Source: Streptomyces sp. G-G2
Lineage (GTDB): Bacteria; Actinomycetota; Actinomycetes; Streptomycetales; Streptomycetaceae
Length of the DNA: 64,000 nucleotides
NCBI RefSeq assembly: GCF_030063135.1
Contig: NZ_JASISO010000004.1
Coordinates: 62,001-126,000 of the forward strand
Reading direction: 5' to 3'
Below, piece by piece: positions 7,801 through 15,281 of this stretch. Each line of letters begins with the position of its first letter. Position 1 is the first letter of the stretch. The translations under genes and the position numbers were made by a program. The notes beneath the pieces are model-generated. The model ran no database searches, had not been told where the DNA came from, and saw only the letters and a program-made list of their open reading frames with translations.

Positions 7801-9542
7801 GTCGCGTCGTAGGTGAGCTCGGTGCGGCCGCCGTCCGGATCGGTGGACGCGCTCTGGCGGCCGCGGCTGTCGTACTCGAAAGCGGTGACGGCGCCCCCAG
7901 GACCGGTGATCTTGGAGATCTGGTCGTGGGCGTTGTAGTCGAAGGTGGTGTCGCGCCATGCGCTGCGGTCCAGCTTGCTGTACTCGCGTGACGTGGCGAC
8001 GCGGCCTTCTGCGTCCTCGAACCGGGTGGTGACCGTGGCGCCCGTGGGGGGCACGATCGTGGTGGTGTCACCGTCGCGTTCGACGGCGGTCCGGGTCCGT
8101 TCCGTTCCCCGTGCGTAGGTGATTGTGTGGGTGGACTGGGCCATCCCGTCGTAGAACGTTCTGACCTGGGAGGGGACCTCGTTGTCGCCTACCTGGAGGA
8201 GGACGGCTGCGGGCTCCTGGTCGTTGTAGTAGCCGTCGTTTTTCTTCCACGCGCGACCTGCGGAGTCGTAGAAGGTGTCGCTGACGATGCGGCCGGCGCC
8301 GACGGCCTCGTCCTGCGTCTGCCGCTTACGCAGCAGGCCGTCCATGATCTCGTAGGACACGGCGTACTCGCCGTTGTCCTTCAGCGTGCGGTGGGTGACG
8401 ACGGCAGGCCCGTCGCGGCGCACGGTGTAGTCAAAGCTCGCGTTCGGCGTCTGCGTGGCTGGATCGCGGTCGATCTTCCAAGCCTTCAGCAGTCGGCCCA
8501 GCGGGTCGTACTGCAGTGTCGAGGACTTGCCGTTGGCGTCGGTGCTCTTGGCCGTCAGGCCTCGTACGCCGTCGAATTCGGTGGTCTCGGTGTGTCCCAG
8601 AGGGTCGGTGGTGACCGTCTTGACGGGGCGAGCCACGGTCGCGGGGGTGTTGGTGACGGTGGTCTTGCGGCCTTCACCGTCCCATGAGGCGGTTTCCCGG
8701 CCGTGGATGTCGTATTCGGTCTTGTCGATGGTCAGGTAGCCGGTGCCGTCGGCATTCTGCTCCTGGACTTCGGTGGCCAGGCCCTTGGTGGGCGCCGCGC
8801 CGAAGGCGAGTCCGTCGTAGAGGGTGCGGGTGTCCTTGACCACCTCGGCCCCGCTGGTGCCGCACGCGCCGAGTGTCGTCAGCTCGCGGGATTCCGATTC
8901 CAGCAGGAACACAGCGGTGTTGCGCGCGTAGCTGGTGGTGGAGCAGGTCTGCTTGCCGCTGGGTGTGGTCTCCTCGACCTGGGTCGGCAGACCGTAGGTG
9001 TCGTAGGAGGTCACCTGCTTGGAGGTCCGCCACGTCTCGCCCTTGATCCGCTTGCGGGTCACCACGGTTTCGGGGTTGCCCATCCAGGCCTGCAGTGGGG
9101 TAGTGCCCGTTCGCATGCGTTCGGCGGTCTTTACGGCCCAGGCAGTGGTGAGCGTGCTGGAGTCGACGGGTCCGCCGTCGGACTCGTAGGTAATCTTCTC
9201 GCGGAGCTGTCCCTGAAGGTGCGGCAGGTCGGGTACGGAACCGCCCTGTGTGTCCTGGATGGACGCCGTGCGGGTGCCGGTGGTCAGTTTGTCCCCGTGC
9301 ATGCCGCGGAAGTACCGCTGTTCGGTCAGCTGGCCGGTATCGGAACCCGCACCACGACGGGTGCGGACCCTCTCGTAGCCGCGGTACTGGGACCAGGTGC
9401 GCTGCTTGGCCTCCGTGAACTCACGAGTGTCGTACGCCCAAGCCGGTGAGCCGAGAAACTCGTACGAGGTGGCTTTCCCTCTCTGAATACGTTCTGTGAC
9501 GCGTGGGGCTCGCCTGGCCGGGGCGGTACGCGCTCCAGCCAT
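4857..9542 (-). CDS. 5'-truncated Rhs polymorphic toxin with Hint domain and HNH-like tip
   Basis: The 1561-codon frame is an Rhs/YD-repeat protein. RHS core repeats fill residues about 25-1070 and end in the conserved core-end block DPITGRFISVDPIVD...NPYAYSNN. Then come a Gly-rich linker, an Ala/Arg/Lys/Glu-rich coiled coil (about 1150-1290), a Hint autoprocessing domain (about 1294-1442, NSFLPGTTVLMADG ... TPILVHN) and a 119-residue tip. The tip has LEAHHMPQ and GGAIVMTKADHALTRTY, which suggests an HNH/EndoVII-fold nuclease. Rhs homology begins only at about residue 24 (TSYEFLGSPAWAYD). The preceding residues are out-of-register junk, so the N-terminal half, including any secretion signal, is missing and ATG 9542 is not a true start. 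It is probably an orphan toxin. The minus-strand gene just downstream is the likely immunity gene. Confidence 0.85.
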   Translation of the reverse strand: MAGARTAPARRAPRVTERIQRGKATSYEFLGSPAWAYDTREFTEAKQRTWSQYRGYERVRTRRGAGSDTGQLTEQRYFRGMHGDKLTTGTRTASIQDTQGGSVPDLPHLQGQLREKITYESDGGPVDSSTLTTAWAVKTAERMRTGTTPLQAWMGNPETVVTRKRIKGETWRTSKQVTSYDTYGLPTQVEETTPSGKQTCSTTSYARNTAVFLLESESRELTTLGACGTSGAEVVKDTRTLYDGLAFGAAPTKGLATEVQEQNADGTGYLTIDKTEYDIHGRETASWDGEGRKTTVTNTPATVARPVKTVTTDPLGHTETTEFDGVRGLTAKSTDANGKSSTLQYDPLGRLLKAWKIDRDPATQTPNASFDYTVRRDGPAVVTHRTLKDNGEYAVSYEIMDGLLRKRQTQDEAVGAGRIVSDTFYDSAGRAWKKNDGYYNDQEPAAVLLQVGDNEVPSQVRTFYDGMAQSTHTITYARGTERTRTAVERDGDTTTIVPPTGATVTTRFEDAEGRVATSREYSKLDRSAWRDTTFDYNAHDQISKITGPGGAVTAFEYDSRGRQSASTDPDGGRTELTYDATDNVIAVKDPRGNILVPTYDAAGRQTSVREGSATGPKRVEWTYDTLYKGLPTAAIRYDNGLAYRDEVTAYDNAYRPLTTKTTIPNEETGLGGTYTYTTAYTPTGKLQSTDIPALGGLGGLAAERVTFWYNSDGLPISIRGAASYLNDVQYSAFGEILRTDAGVAGKKVYGTYVYDEFTRRRTQSIFDRSVAPARISDTQYSYDEAGNVTKVNDVPGGAAPDTGKTDTQCFVYDQLRQMSSAWTAKTNDCTTGPSKDTVGGTDAYWQSYEFDAAGNRTKLTEHDTAGDTTKDVTRAYTYGKTGVGGPNALAQVKSTGPQGEELSTFAYDKSGNTTTRQVNGTTQTLEWDVEGQLRKVTEPVEGGATKTTGYLYDASGSRLISKGADGSKTLYLGEAELTVKPDGVTKTAERFYAHPDGATTVRATGGGRQMMVADHHGTSNTSIDMAGADMRVTRRKSMPFGEERGTQPSTWPGQRGFVGGTKDRDTGLTRLGAREYDPITGRFISVDPIVDYSQSGTMNPYAYSNNAPATFSDPDGLYYGGKGGGGGGPRGHDRGENWYELGSALQQWLQRKWEEAQERERQRRIAEARRKAEEAARLERERREREEALRREQERIAAERKAAEELAAAQRAAAKQAAAEARAAKQAAMRAAAARKRIEAQRAAAKREQAQRAAARKAAARTRPSAKPRAAAKPRPRPSQVQRPAQQAKATPTTCGAPNSFLPGTTVLMADGTDKPISHIKVGDKVLATDPKTGQTSVQTASATITGTGAKKLVKVTLARKQGEQTQEQLTATDGHPFWVPALDAWITAIELQPGMQVQTSTGARAQVTDIQRWQQQATVHNLTVTDAHTYYVLAGTTPILVHNANKCVAVNDAGRFGDLNPGQVGDGLEAHHMPQDGLGHLARNEGGAIVMTKADHALTRTYKARGRATKAAESNLPFRTVLARDIWDMRGIGQRQYGDPRYFNPGIRKLLAYYRGIGMV

Positions 9543-9717
9543 GCAAGAACGGCTGCAAGTCGGCGGCGCGAGCTTCGGGAATGTCCGACAGGCGGATCGT
9601 TCCGTTGAGTGGGCTCAGGCGTTGCGCGTGGCCGTCAGCCCAAACGATCCATGCCTCGACTCCATCCCTCTCCGGTCCACCTGGCAGGGACTGTGCGTAG
9701 AGAGGGGCGTTGACGTA
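9484..9717 (-). pseudogene. Coding remnant fused upstream of the Rhs fragment
   Basis: In a different minus-strand frame from Rhs, the sequence next to the insertion sequence reads YVNAPLYAQSLPGG, then VEAWIVWADGHAQRLSPL, IRLSDIPEARAADLQPFL and HGWSAYRPGQ, with clear coding composition. It starts abruptly after a TAG at the IS junction and loses sense near 9484, where Rhs homology begins in another frame. This is part of an unrelated, unidentified gene joined to the truncated rhs gene. The junction at about 9480 marks the recombination point that removed the Rhs N-terminus. Confidence 0.5.
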
Positions 9718-9753
9718 CTAGGCCATGTCTTCAAATGGTTCTGATGGGGGATC

Positions 9754-10164
9754 ATGTGGGGCATGGTGCGTCGTCATGAGTTGTCGGATCTGGAGTGGGA
9801 AGCGTTGTCCGGGCTGTTGCCGCGGTCGTCGTCGGGGCGGCCTCGGCTGGATGACCGGCGGGTGCTGAACGGGATCGTGTGGAAGCTTCGGACGGGTACG
9901 GCGTGGCGTGATGTGCCGGCACGGTACGGGTCTTGGCGGACTCTGTACACACGTTTCCGCAGGTGGGCGCTGGACGGGACGTTCACGCGGATGCTGGCCG
10001 CGGTCCAGGCGGAGAAGGACGCGGCCGGTGACATCGACTGGCTGGTGTCGGTCGACTCCACGGTCGCGCGTGCCCATCAGCATGCCGCCGGCGCCCGTAA
10101 AAAGGGGCAGGGCAGGGGGACGAAGTATGTGATCACGCCCTCGGTCGATCCCGAGGGGGACTGA
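9754..10164 (+). CDS. IS5-family transposase, N-terminal frame (orfA)
   Basis: The 136-codon frame starts at ATG 9754 (ATG 9763, giving MVRRHELSD, is equally likely). It contains the N-terminal IS427-group segment LSDLEWEALSGLLPR, WKLRTGTAWRDVPARYG and the first catalytic Asp region WLVSVDSTVARAHQH. After ARKKG, at the A-run 10099-10103, the family sequence continues in the -1 frame, so residues after that point are probably seen only in an unshifted product. It acts with orfB as one fused transposase. Confidence 0.85.
   Translation: MWGMVRRHELSDLEWEALSGLLPRSSSGRPRLDDRRVLNGIVWKLRTGTAWRDVPARYGSWRTLYTRFRRWALDGTFTRMLAAVQAEKDAAGDIDWLVSVDSTVARAHQHAAGARKKGQGRGTKYVITPSVDPEGD
10098..10107 (+). other. 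Probable -1 frameshift site in the transposase gene
   Basis: The sequence TAAAAAGGGG lies where the coding frame changes. In the orfA frame the codons are AAA AAG GGG. A -1 slip on AAG lets translation resume as GGG GCA GGG, giving ARKKGAGQGDEVCDHALGRS, which matches the continuous family sequence. The new frame is closed just upstream by TAA 10098-10100, so the slip must happen within these bases. IS elements of this family commonly use A-rich slippery sites. Confidence 0.65.
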
Positions 10165-10622
10165 CCACAAAAATCCACCTCGCCTGCGACGGTCGCGGCC
10201 GGCCGCTCGGCTTCGTCCTCACCGGCGGCAACGCCGCCGACTGCACGCACTTCGAGGAGGTCATGGACACCATCAAGGTCCGCCGGGCCGGGCCCGGCCG
10301 GCCTCGGACCCGCCCTGACCATGTCCTGGCCGACAAGGGCTACAGCTCCCGCAAAATACGTGCCTACCTGCGTAAACGCGGGATCGGCCACACCATCCCC
10401 GAACGCCGCGACCAGCGCGCCAACCGATCCCGTCGAGGCCGCGGCGGAGGCAGGCCGTGCGCCTTCGACAGGCAGCTCTACAAGAAGCGCAACGTCGTCG
10501 AGCGCTGCTTCAACCGTCTCAAGCAGTTCCGCGCGATCGCCACTCGCTATGACAAAACCCGCGAATCCTATCAGGCAGCCGTCACCATCGCGTCCCTGTT
10601 CCTCTGGCTAAAACCCCTTTGA
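10104..10622 (+). CDS. IS5-family transposase, C-terminal frame (orfB)
   Basis: This frame has no start of its own near the junction and is expected to be made by -1 frameshifting from orfA. It carries the DDE core of the IS427 group: GRSRGGLTTKIHLACDG, GFVLTGGNAADCTHFE (second Asp region), HVLADKGYSSRKIRAYLR, and the catalytic-Glu helix KKRNVVERCFNRLKQFRAIATRYDK. It ends at TGA 10620-10622, only a few bases before the right terminal repeat. Together with orfA it gives a transposase of about 285 residues, normal for the group. Confidence 0.85.
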   Translation, partial: GAGQGDEVCDHALGRSRGGLTTKIHLACDGRGRPLGFVLTGGNAADCTHFEEVMDTIKVRRAGPGRPRTRPDHVLADKGYSSRKIRAYLRKRGIGHTIPERRDQRANRSRRGRGGGRPCAFDRQLYKKRNVVERCFNRLKQFRAIATRYDKTRESYQAAVTIASLFLWLKPL

Positions 10623-10649
10623 AGACACTGCCTAGGCCAGGCCCGCCGG

Positions 10650-11171
10650 AGGAGCGGTCGTACCGAGGGATCCTGACCCAGGAGTGCTTCTCTGCGTTCT
10701 ACGGACCGTCCGGCCACGCGTTGTTCGCGGTATCGGGCAGTCAGGGGCCGCCGCGGTCGCGTTTGCGGCATGTCCTCGATGTCCGCTCGCGGGATCCGGT
10801 GTTGGCGAAAACCGCGTACAGCGCCTTCTTCCCCTACCGCTCTCCGCTCCCGGGACTGCTCCGGAGGAGGTGGCGCTCGACGGTGTCGACGAGCTCCTGT
10901 CCACCTGCGTCGCAACGACGAGTGCCTGGCCGCATCAGCCCGGCGCCTCGACTTCCACGCCTGCGAGGACGGTTCCTGGCGCCTTTCGCTCTCCGCCGAC
11001 GGAGCGCGGACCGCCCCTCTCCCCGGACCCGGCATCATGTCGGCCACCGTTGTCGGCCAAGGCCCGGACGCGGCCGAGGCCTCCGCCCGGGGCACGGCCG
11101 GCGAGCTGGCCTCGGCCTCCGACCGTATTCCGATCAAATCCTCAAGCTCGAAGTCGACCGGCGGCTCTTAA
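10650..11171 (+). pseudogene. Decayed mycothiol-dependent maleylpyruvate isomerase-like gene
   Basis: Fragments in more than one frame resemble the C-terminal part of maleylpyruvate-isomerase-family mycothiol-dependent enzymes (TIGR03083-like): APEEVALDGVDELLSTC in one frame, then RRLDFHACEDGSWRLSLSAD and VVGQGPDAAEASARGTAGEL in another. In intact proteins the order is fDGvDELL...lhaTDxdGeWxv.l..dG. The N-terminal DinB-like four-helix part and its metal ligands are absent and the frame is broken. The assignment is tentative. Confidence 0.4.
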
Positions 11172-11556
11172 CCCAGCTCAGCGCCCGGGACTCGGATGAG
11201 TAGGCCGTGATGAACGGAAACAGCCGGGCCACGTCCTCGGCCGTTGTAACCAGCAGGCCCCAGAGAAGACGGCGCGCGCGGAAGCGCAGAAGGACAAGAT
11301 GGCCTGCGCGCCCTTGGACGGGAGCGAGAGCTGACAGTGGCGGCGGCACCTGTAACACCCGCGAGCCCGGTGATGCGGACCGCCGTTCACGGAAGGGCGC
11401 CCGTACGGTCGGCTGGTTACGGGGCAGCCGGGGTGGGCGGGGTTGCCAGCGGTGCCGATGATGATCCTCCGACTGGGTGCAGGCCTGGTGTTGCCGTCTG
11501 CCACCCTTGACACCCGTGCGCCGGATAGGGCGCCGCGTCAGCGTCCAGGAGATCGT

Positions 11557-12618
11557 GTGGCAGGCAGGAACGTTCCGGAGGACTATCTCGAGGGTTACGC
11601 ACGCATCCTGACAGAGGTGGGAGTCAACGGGCGCCGACTTACCCGGGGTGAGCTGGAGTCGCGTCGGGCCGTCGGGGAGCGGGCTGCTGAAGCGGGGTGT
11701 GGCCTGCGGGACTTGGTCCATGCGTATCTGTCGTTCACGCGCGCTGCCTGTTCGCATTTGCCCCGCGCGGCTCTCGATCATGTGCTGTCCGCCGTCGAGC
11801 AGGCGGTGGACGCGCTCGCCGAAGGGCATGAGCGGGCGCGGCTCGTCGCCGTACGGAATGAAGAGGCGGCCCGCAGGGAGTTCATTGACGATCTCCTGTA
11901 CGGCCGCAGCGACCCGGGACACCTCGCCGAACGGGCGGAACGGTTCGGGCTGTTGCTTTCTCATACGCACGCGGTCGCGGTCGCTGAAGGACCGCAGGTG
12001 TATGACGACATCCACCCGGCGGTCCAGCGTGTGGAGCGGGCGCTGCTGGGACGGTTCGGGCACCGGCGGATCTTGCTGACCACCAAGGACGGACGCTTGA
12101 TCTGTGTGGCGCCGGCCGACCAGGACGATGTGCTCATGTACTTCGCCAAGCAGGCGCACGCCGGCACAGACGGGGGCCGGGTGGCGATCGGCCGGCCCCA
12201 CGCAGGCGCGGGTGGGGTCGTCCACTCCTACGAGGAGGCTCTCAACGCATTGGAGCTTGCCGTCCGCATGAACCTTGAGGACCCGGTGCTCCGCTCCGCC
12301 GATCTGCTCGTGTACCCGGTTTTGACGAGGGACCGGCAGGCTATGGCTGATCTGGTGTTGAGCACGCTCGGGCCCTTGACGCAGGCGCGGGGTGGAGCGG
12401 GCCCGATGCTGGAGACTCTGAGCGCGTACTTCGACTCGGGGTGCAACGCGACCGAGGCCGCGCGGCGGCTGAGTCTGAGTGTGCGGGCCCTCACCTACCG
12501 CTTGGAGCGTATCCAGCAGTTCACGGGCGCCAACCCTGCCGACCCGGCCCACCGCTACACGCTTCAGACCGCCGTCATCGGCGCCCGTCTATTCGACTGG
12601 CCCGCCAAGGAACTATGA
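11557..12618 (+). CDS. PucR/CdaR-type transcriptional regulator
   Basis: The protein carries the PucR-family C-terminal helix-turn-helix (LETLSAYFDSGCNATEAARR ... SVRALTYRLERIQQFTG), the standard tail that turns multi-copy sugar- and purine-type regulators into DNA binders. A central GGDEF-like/CdaR region has VAIGRPHAGAGGVVHSYEEA, and the N-terminal helical region has EDYLEGYARIL and GERAAEAGCGLRDLVHAYLS. I chose GTG 11557 because AGGAG lies 5 bases upstream and the homology begins there. A longer frame from GTG 11443 adds 38 residues that look non-coding. The ligand and targets are unknown, and it stands alone on its strand. Confidence 0.85.
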   Translation: MAGRNVPEDYLEGYARILTEVGVNGRRLTRGELESRRAVGERAAEAGCGLRDLVHAYLSFTRAACSHLPRAALDHVLSAVEQAVDALAEGHERARLVAVRNEEAARREFIDDLLYGRSDPGHLAERAERFGLLLSHTHAVAVAEGPQVYDDIHPAVQRVERALLGRFGHRRILLTTKDGRLICVAPADQDDVLMYFAKQAHAGTDGGRVAIGRPHAGAGGVVHSYEEALNALELAVRMNLEDPVLRSADLLVYPVLTRDRQAMADLVLSTLGPLTQARGGAGPMLETLSAYFDSGCNATEAARRLSLSVRALTYRLERIQQFTGANPADPAHRYTLQTAVIGARLFDWPAKEL

Positions 12619-12785
12619 CGGTAGACCGAGGAATGGGACGTGGGATAACCGCTGTCGAAGGGCCCTCGGCAGTGGTCCCGGTGGCGGCCCCCGAGCTCTG
12701 GGGGAGTCAGTGTGGCTGCCGGGGTCCGGCATGATATGGCCGGTTTCGGAGCTCTATCCTGGATGCTTTCAGCAGAGAGGCCGCG

Positions 12786-13103
12786 ATGTACGGCAACCCG
12801 CTCTACCGCGCTCTCGCCCTGGCTGCGGCGACGGTGCTCCTTGTGCCGCTGGCGGTCGGGATGCTCGCCGGCTGGACGGCGCTACGGCTGACCGCCCGGG
12901 CAGCCGTGCGTCTGTACGCGTGGGCGCTGCTGTGCGTCTATGCGCTGGCTCCACTCAACGCGGTCTCCCGCATGGCCAACGCGTCGCCGGCCGTGGTGAG
13001 CGCCTGCAGCCTTGCTGGCTTGGCCTTCGTCGCGGCGACGACGGTCCTGATCGTGCGTGCCGCCGGTGTGGCGCGCCGCGCGTCCGAAGCGAAGGGCTGG
13101 TGA
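12786..13103 (+). CDS. Small membrane protein, paralogue of the one at 26138-26446
   Basis: The 105-residue protein has three or four hydrophobic stretches (LALAAATVLLVPLAVGMLAG, YAWALLCVYALAPLNA, ACSLAGLAFVAATTVLIV) and no known domain. Its closest visible relative is in this window at 26138-26446 (GNPxYxALALAxATVLLVPLA..MLAG.T.LRL..RA and WALLCxYALAPLNAxxRMA are shared). The leader CAGCAGAGAGGxCCxATG is also conserved, so the duplication included the ribosome binding site. Its function is unknown. It lies near the channel-like gene cluster, as the second copy lies near a remnant of the same channel type. Confidence 0.75.
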   Translation: MYGNPLYRALALAAATVLLVPLAVGMLAGWTALRLTARAAVRLYAWALLCVYALAPLNAVSRMANASPAVVSACSLAGLAFVAATTVLIVRAAGVARRASEAKGW

Positions 13104-13380
13104 CGGACCGTGCGCGTCGCCGACGATCGCTGGGGCCACGGGTCTTCCCTTCCTGATCAACGGGCTGGCGATGGCCGCCGCCGAGGCCGGTCAGTGCGAA
13201 CGCGGATAGAGATTCGTCAGGTGGGAGCACGCGCGAGTCGGCTACAAACCTCTTCGTCACCTTGGACGTGTAAGCCCCGTCTCCGTGCTTCTTCGCCCTT
13301 ACCAGGGGCGGCCGTCCGCATCTGAAAGGGGAAGTCTGTTGGAGTGCCGCTCCTGCTTCCGTGAGGGTGGATCCATCGCT

Positions 13381-13560
13381 GTGTGGTGGGTCTTGCTGAG
13401 CCTGGTGCTGTGGTGTGGCGGGCATGTACGCCACCAGCCCGCCTCTCTGCTTGCCTGCACCGCTAGCGCCGCACTGTTGGTTGCCCTGGGTGAGATCAGC
13501 GCGTGGCTGAGATGTACGTGGCCCCCTCGCACCCGGGCTCGCGTCCCTCCGGGGTCTTGA
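13381..13560 (+). CDS. Possible small two-helix membrane protein
   Basis: From GTG 13381 a 59-codon frame reads VWWVLLSLVLWCGGHV, then SLLACTASAALLVALGEISAWL and a basic tail, a credible two-helix membrane hairpin. The ribosome binding site is weak. It may be real or a chance hydrophobic frame. The rest of 13104-13629 holds nothing convincing. Confidence 0.35.
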   Translation: MWWVLLSLVLWCGGHVRHQPASLLACTASAALLVALGEISAWLRCTWPPRTRARVPPGS

Positions 13561-13629
13561 GGCGCGCTGGTCGTCGCACGTCTGCTTACGTGGCCATGCG
13601 GTCCGCGGGCGGCCCCGGCACATTCAAAC

Positions 13630-13667
13630 GGCATCGAGGTCTCGCCTCAGGGCGAGACCTCGATGCC
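13630..13667. terminator. Perfect 17-bp hairpin downstream of the flotillin gene
   Basis: GGCATCGAGGTCTCGCC at 13630-13646 pairs fully with 13651-13667 around a TCAG tetraloop. It lies 23 bp past the stop of the minus-strand flotillin gene, so it is the natural terminator for that operon. There is no strong U-run, as is common in Streptomyces. Confidence 0.8.
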
Positions 13668-13690
13668 GTGACCTGCACTGCTTCCCGTGG

Positions 13691-15214
13691 TCAGTCGGTG
13701 ATGCTGATCTTCCCGTCGGACGAGACCGGGACGGGGTTCGACTGCGTCGTCGATGCGGTGAGGCTCTTGAGGAGCTGGGTGAAGTCGACACCGGTGGTGG
13801 AGCCCAGAAGTTCCATGCCCTGGGCCACGTTGTCGGAGACGGTGCGAGTGAGCTTGCTGGCGCCGTCGGTGGAGATGACGGTCAGCTTGTCGATGGCGGC
13901 GAGCGGTTCGGCGGCCTTGGCGACAACCTGGGGGAGGACGTCGACCAGCATCTGGACCATGGCGGCGTCGCCGTAGTTGGCGAAGGCATCGGCCTTCTTC
14001 TGCATCGCTTGCGCCTCGGCCGCGCCCTTGGCCGCGATGGCGGCGGCTTCCGCGTCGCCTTCCAGGCGCACGGCGTTCGCGATGGCGCCGCGGCGGGCGA
14101 GTTCGGCCTCGCCGCGCTTGACGCCCTCGATGGCCTCGGCCTCGGCGAGCGCGGAGCGGCGCTGCTTCTCTCCCTCACCGATGAGCCGGGCGCGCTCGGC
14201 TTCGGCCTGTGCGGCGGCGATGGCGGCCAGCCGCTCGGCTTCGGCCTGCTTGACCCGGGCCACCCGCAGGGCCTCCGCCTCCTGTTCCGCCTGGTAGCGG
14301 CGGGCGTCGGCGGGCTTGCGGACCTGGGTGTCGAGCTGGCGGTCGGTCAGAGCTGCCTGTCGCTCGGCGACCTTCTCCTGCTCGGCGAGGATCTGCTGCT
14401 GGCGGTCGGCGTCGGCCAGCGGACCTGCGGCGTTCGCCTGGGCGGTGGCCGCGTCGGTCTCGGCCTTGATCTCGGCCTGGCGCAGGTACAGGGTGCGCTG
14501 GGCGACCGCGATCTCTTCCTCGGCCTTGAGGCGGGCCTGTTCGGCGGCCTGGCGGGAGTTGGCCTCGGCGACGTCGGCTTCCTGCTTGGCCCGGGCGGCT
14601 TCGGGACGCCCGAGGTCCTCCAGGTAGGAACCCTCAGTGGTGATGTCCTGGATCTGGAAGGCGTCCAGGACCAGGCCCTGCCCGGACAGACTCGCCTCGG
14701 CCTCCTCCGCCACCTGCCCGGCGAAGGCGGCACGGTCGCGGATGATGTCCTCGACCGACATCCGGCCGACGATGGCGCGCAGGGCCCCCGAGAGCACTTC
14801 CTGGGTGAAGCCGACGATCCCGCCCTGCTGCTGGAGGAAACGCTGCGCGGCGGCGCGGATGGCGTCCTCATTGCCTCCCACCTTGACGATCGCGACGCCT
14901 TCGAGGTTCGCCTTGATGCCGCGCAGGGTGACCGCGCCGCGGACGGCGATCGGAATGTGGCGGCTGGAAAGATCGAGGGTGTAGCGCTGCTGCACGAAGG
15001 GGACGACGAAGACGCCGCCGCCGACCACGACCTTCTGGCCGCTGTTGTCGGTCGATATCTGTCCGGTCTCCGGGTCGGTGGACTTCTTGCCGCGTCGGCC
15101 CGTGATGATGAACGCCTCGCTGGGGCCGGCGACTTTGTAGCGGGTGACGACGACCAGGGCGAGCAGGACGACGAGTACGACCACTCCCGCGACCGCGATG
15201 ACGACTGAACTCAT
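13691..15214 (-). CDS. Flotillin-family (SPFH) membrane scaffold protein
   Basis: The 507-residue protein starts with one transmembrane helix (VVIAVAGVVVLVVLLALVVV). The SPFH/PHB domain follows (about residues 30-190; EAFIITGRRGKK, SGALRAIVGRMSVEDIIRDR), then a long Glu-Ala-rich coiled coil (about 200-400; many AEA/EAE repeats) and a C-terminal oligomerisation region. This is the FloT/YuaG architecture that organises membrane microdomains. The gene immediately upstream on the same strand encodes an NfeD-like membrane protein, the usual partner (YuaF in Bacillus). A strong hairpin follows the stop. The role in microdomain formation is inferred from the family. Confidence 0.9.
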   Translation of the reverse strand: MSSVVIAVAGVVVLVVLLALVVVTRYKVAGPSEAFIITGRRGKKSTDPETGQISTDNSGQKVVVGGGVFVVPFVQQRYTLDLSSRHIPIAVRGAVTLRGIKANLEGVAIVKVGGNEDAIRAAAQRFLQQQGGIVGFTQEVLSGALRAIVGRMSVEDIIRDRAAFAGQVAEEAEASLSGQGLVLDAFQIQDITTEGSYLEDLGRPEAARAKQEADVAEANSRQAAEQARLKAEEEIAVAQRTLYLRQAEIKAETDAATAQANAAGPLADADRQQQILAEQEKVAERQAALTDRQLDTQVRKPADARRYQAEQEAEALRVARVKQAEAERLAAIAAAQAEAERARLIGEGEKQRRSALAEAEAIEGVKRGEAELARRGAIANAVRLEGDAEAAAIAAKGAAEAQAMQKKADAFANYGDAAMVQMLVDVLPQVVAKAAEPLAAIDKLTVISTDGASKLTRTVSDNVAQGMELLGSTTGVDFTQLLKSLTASTTQSNPVPVSSDGKISITD

Positions 15215-15281
15215 GGTGGATCCCCCCTGCCTCCCGATGAGGAGGCAGATCGGTGATGAATGTACGGAGACGGAAGACCAG

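Larger units (their letters stand above)
9722..10631 (+). mobile_element. IS5-family (IS427-group) insertion sequence
   Basis: The 910-bp element has terminal inverted repeats GCCATGTCTTCAAA (9722-9735) and, inverted, GCAGTGTCTTCAAA (10618-10631), 12 of 14 matching. It is flanked by a 4-bp direct repeat CTAG (9718-9721 and 10632-10635), consistent with target duplication. The two overlapping frames encode a DDE transposase of the IS427 group. Ends and both frames look intact, so it may still be active or a recent arrival. It landed next to the remnant upstream of the Rhs fragment. Confidence 0.85.

Noticed and set aside
11178..11513. 111-codon minus-strand frame before the PucR gene
   Set aside because: Arg/Pro/Ser-rich, no ribosome binding site, and it crosses the regulator's start region.
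14009..15208. 399-codon plus-strand frame opposite the flotillin gene
   Set aside because: It is the complementary shadow of the coiled-coil gene; long open antisense frames are common opposite GC-rich genes and its protein is Gly/Leu-rich without motifs.
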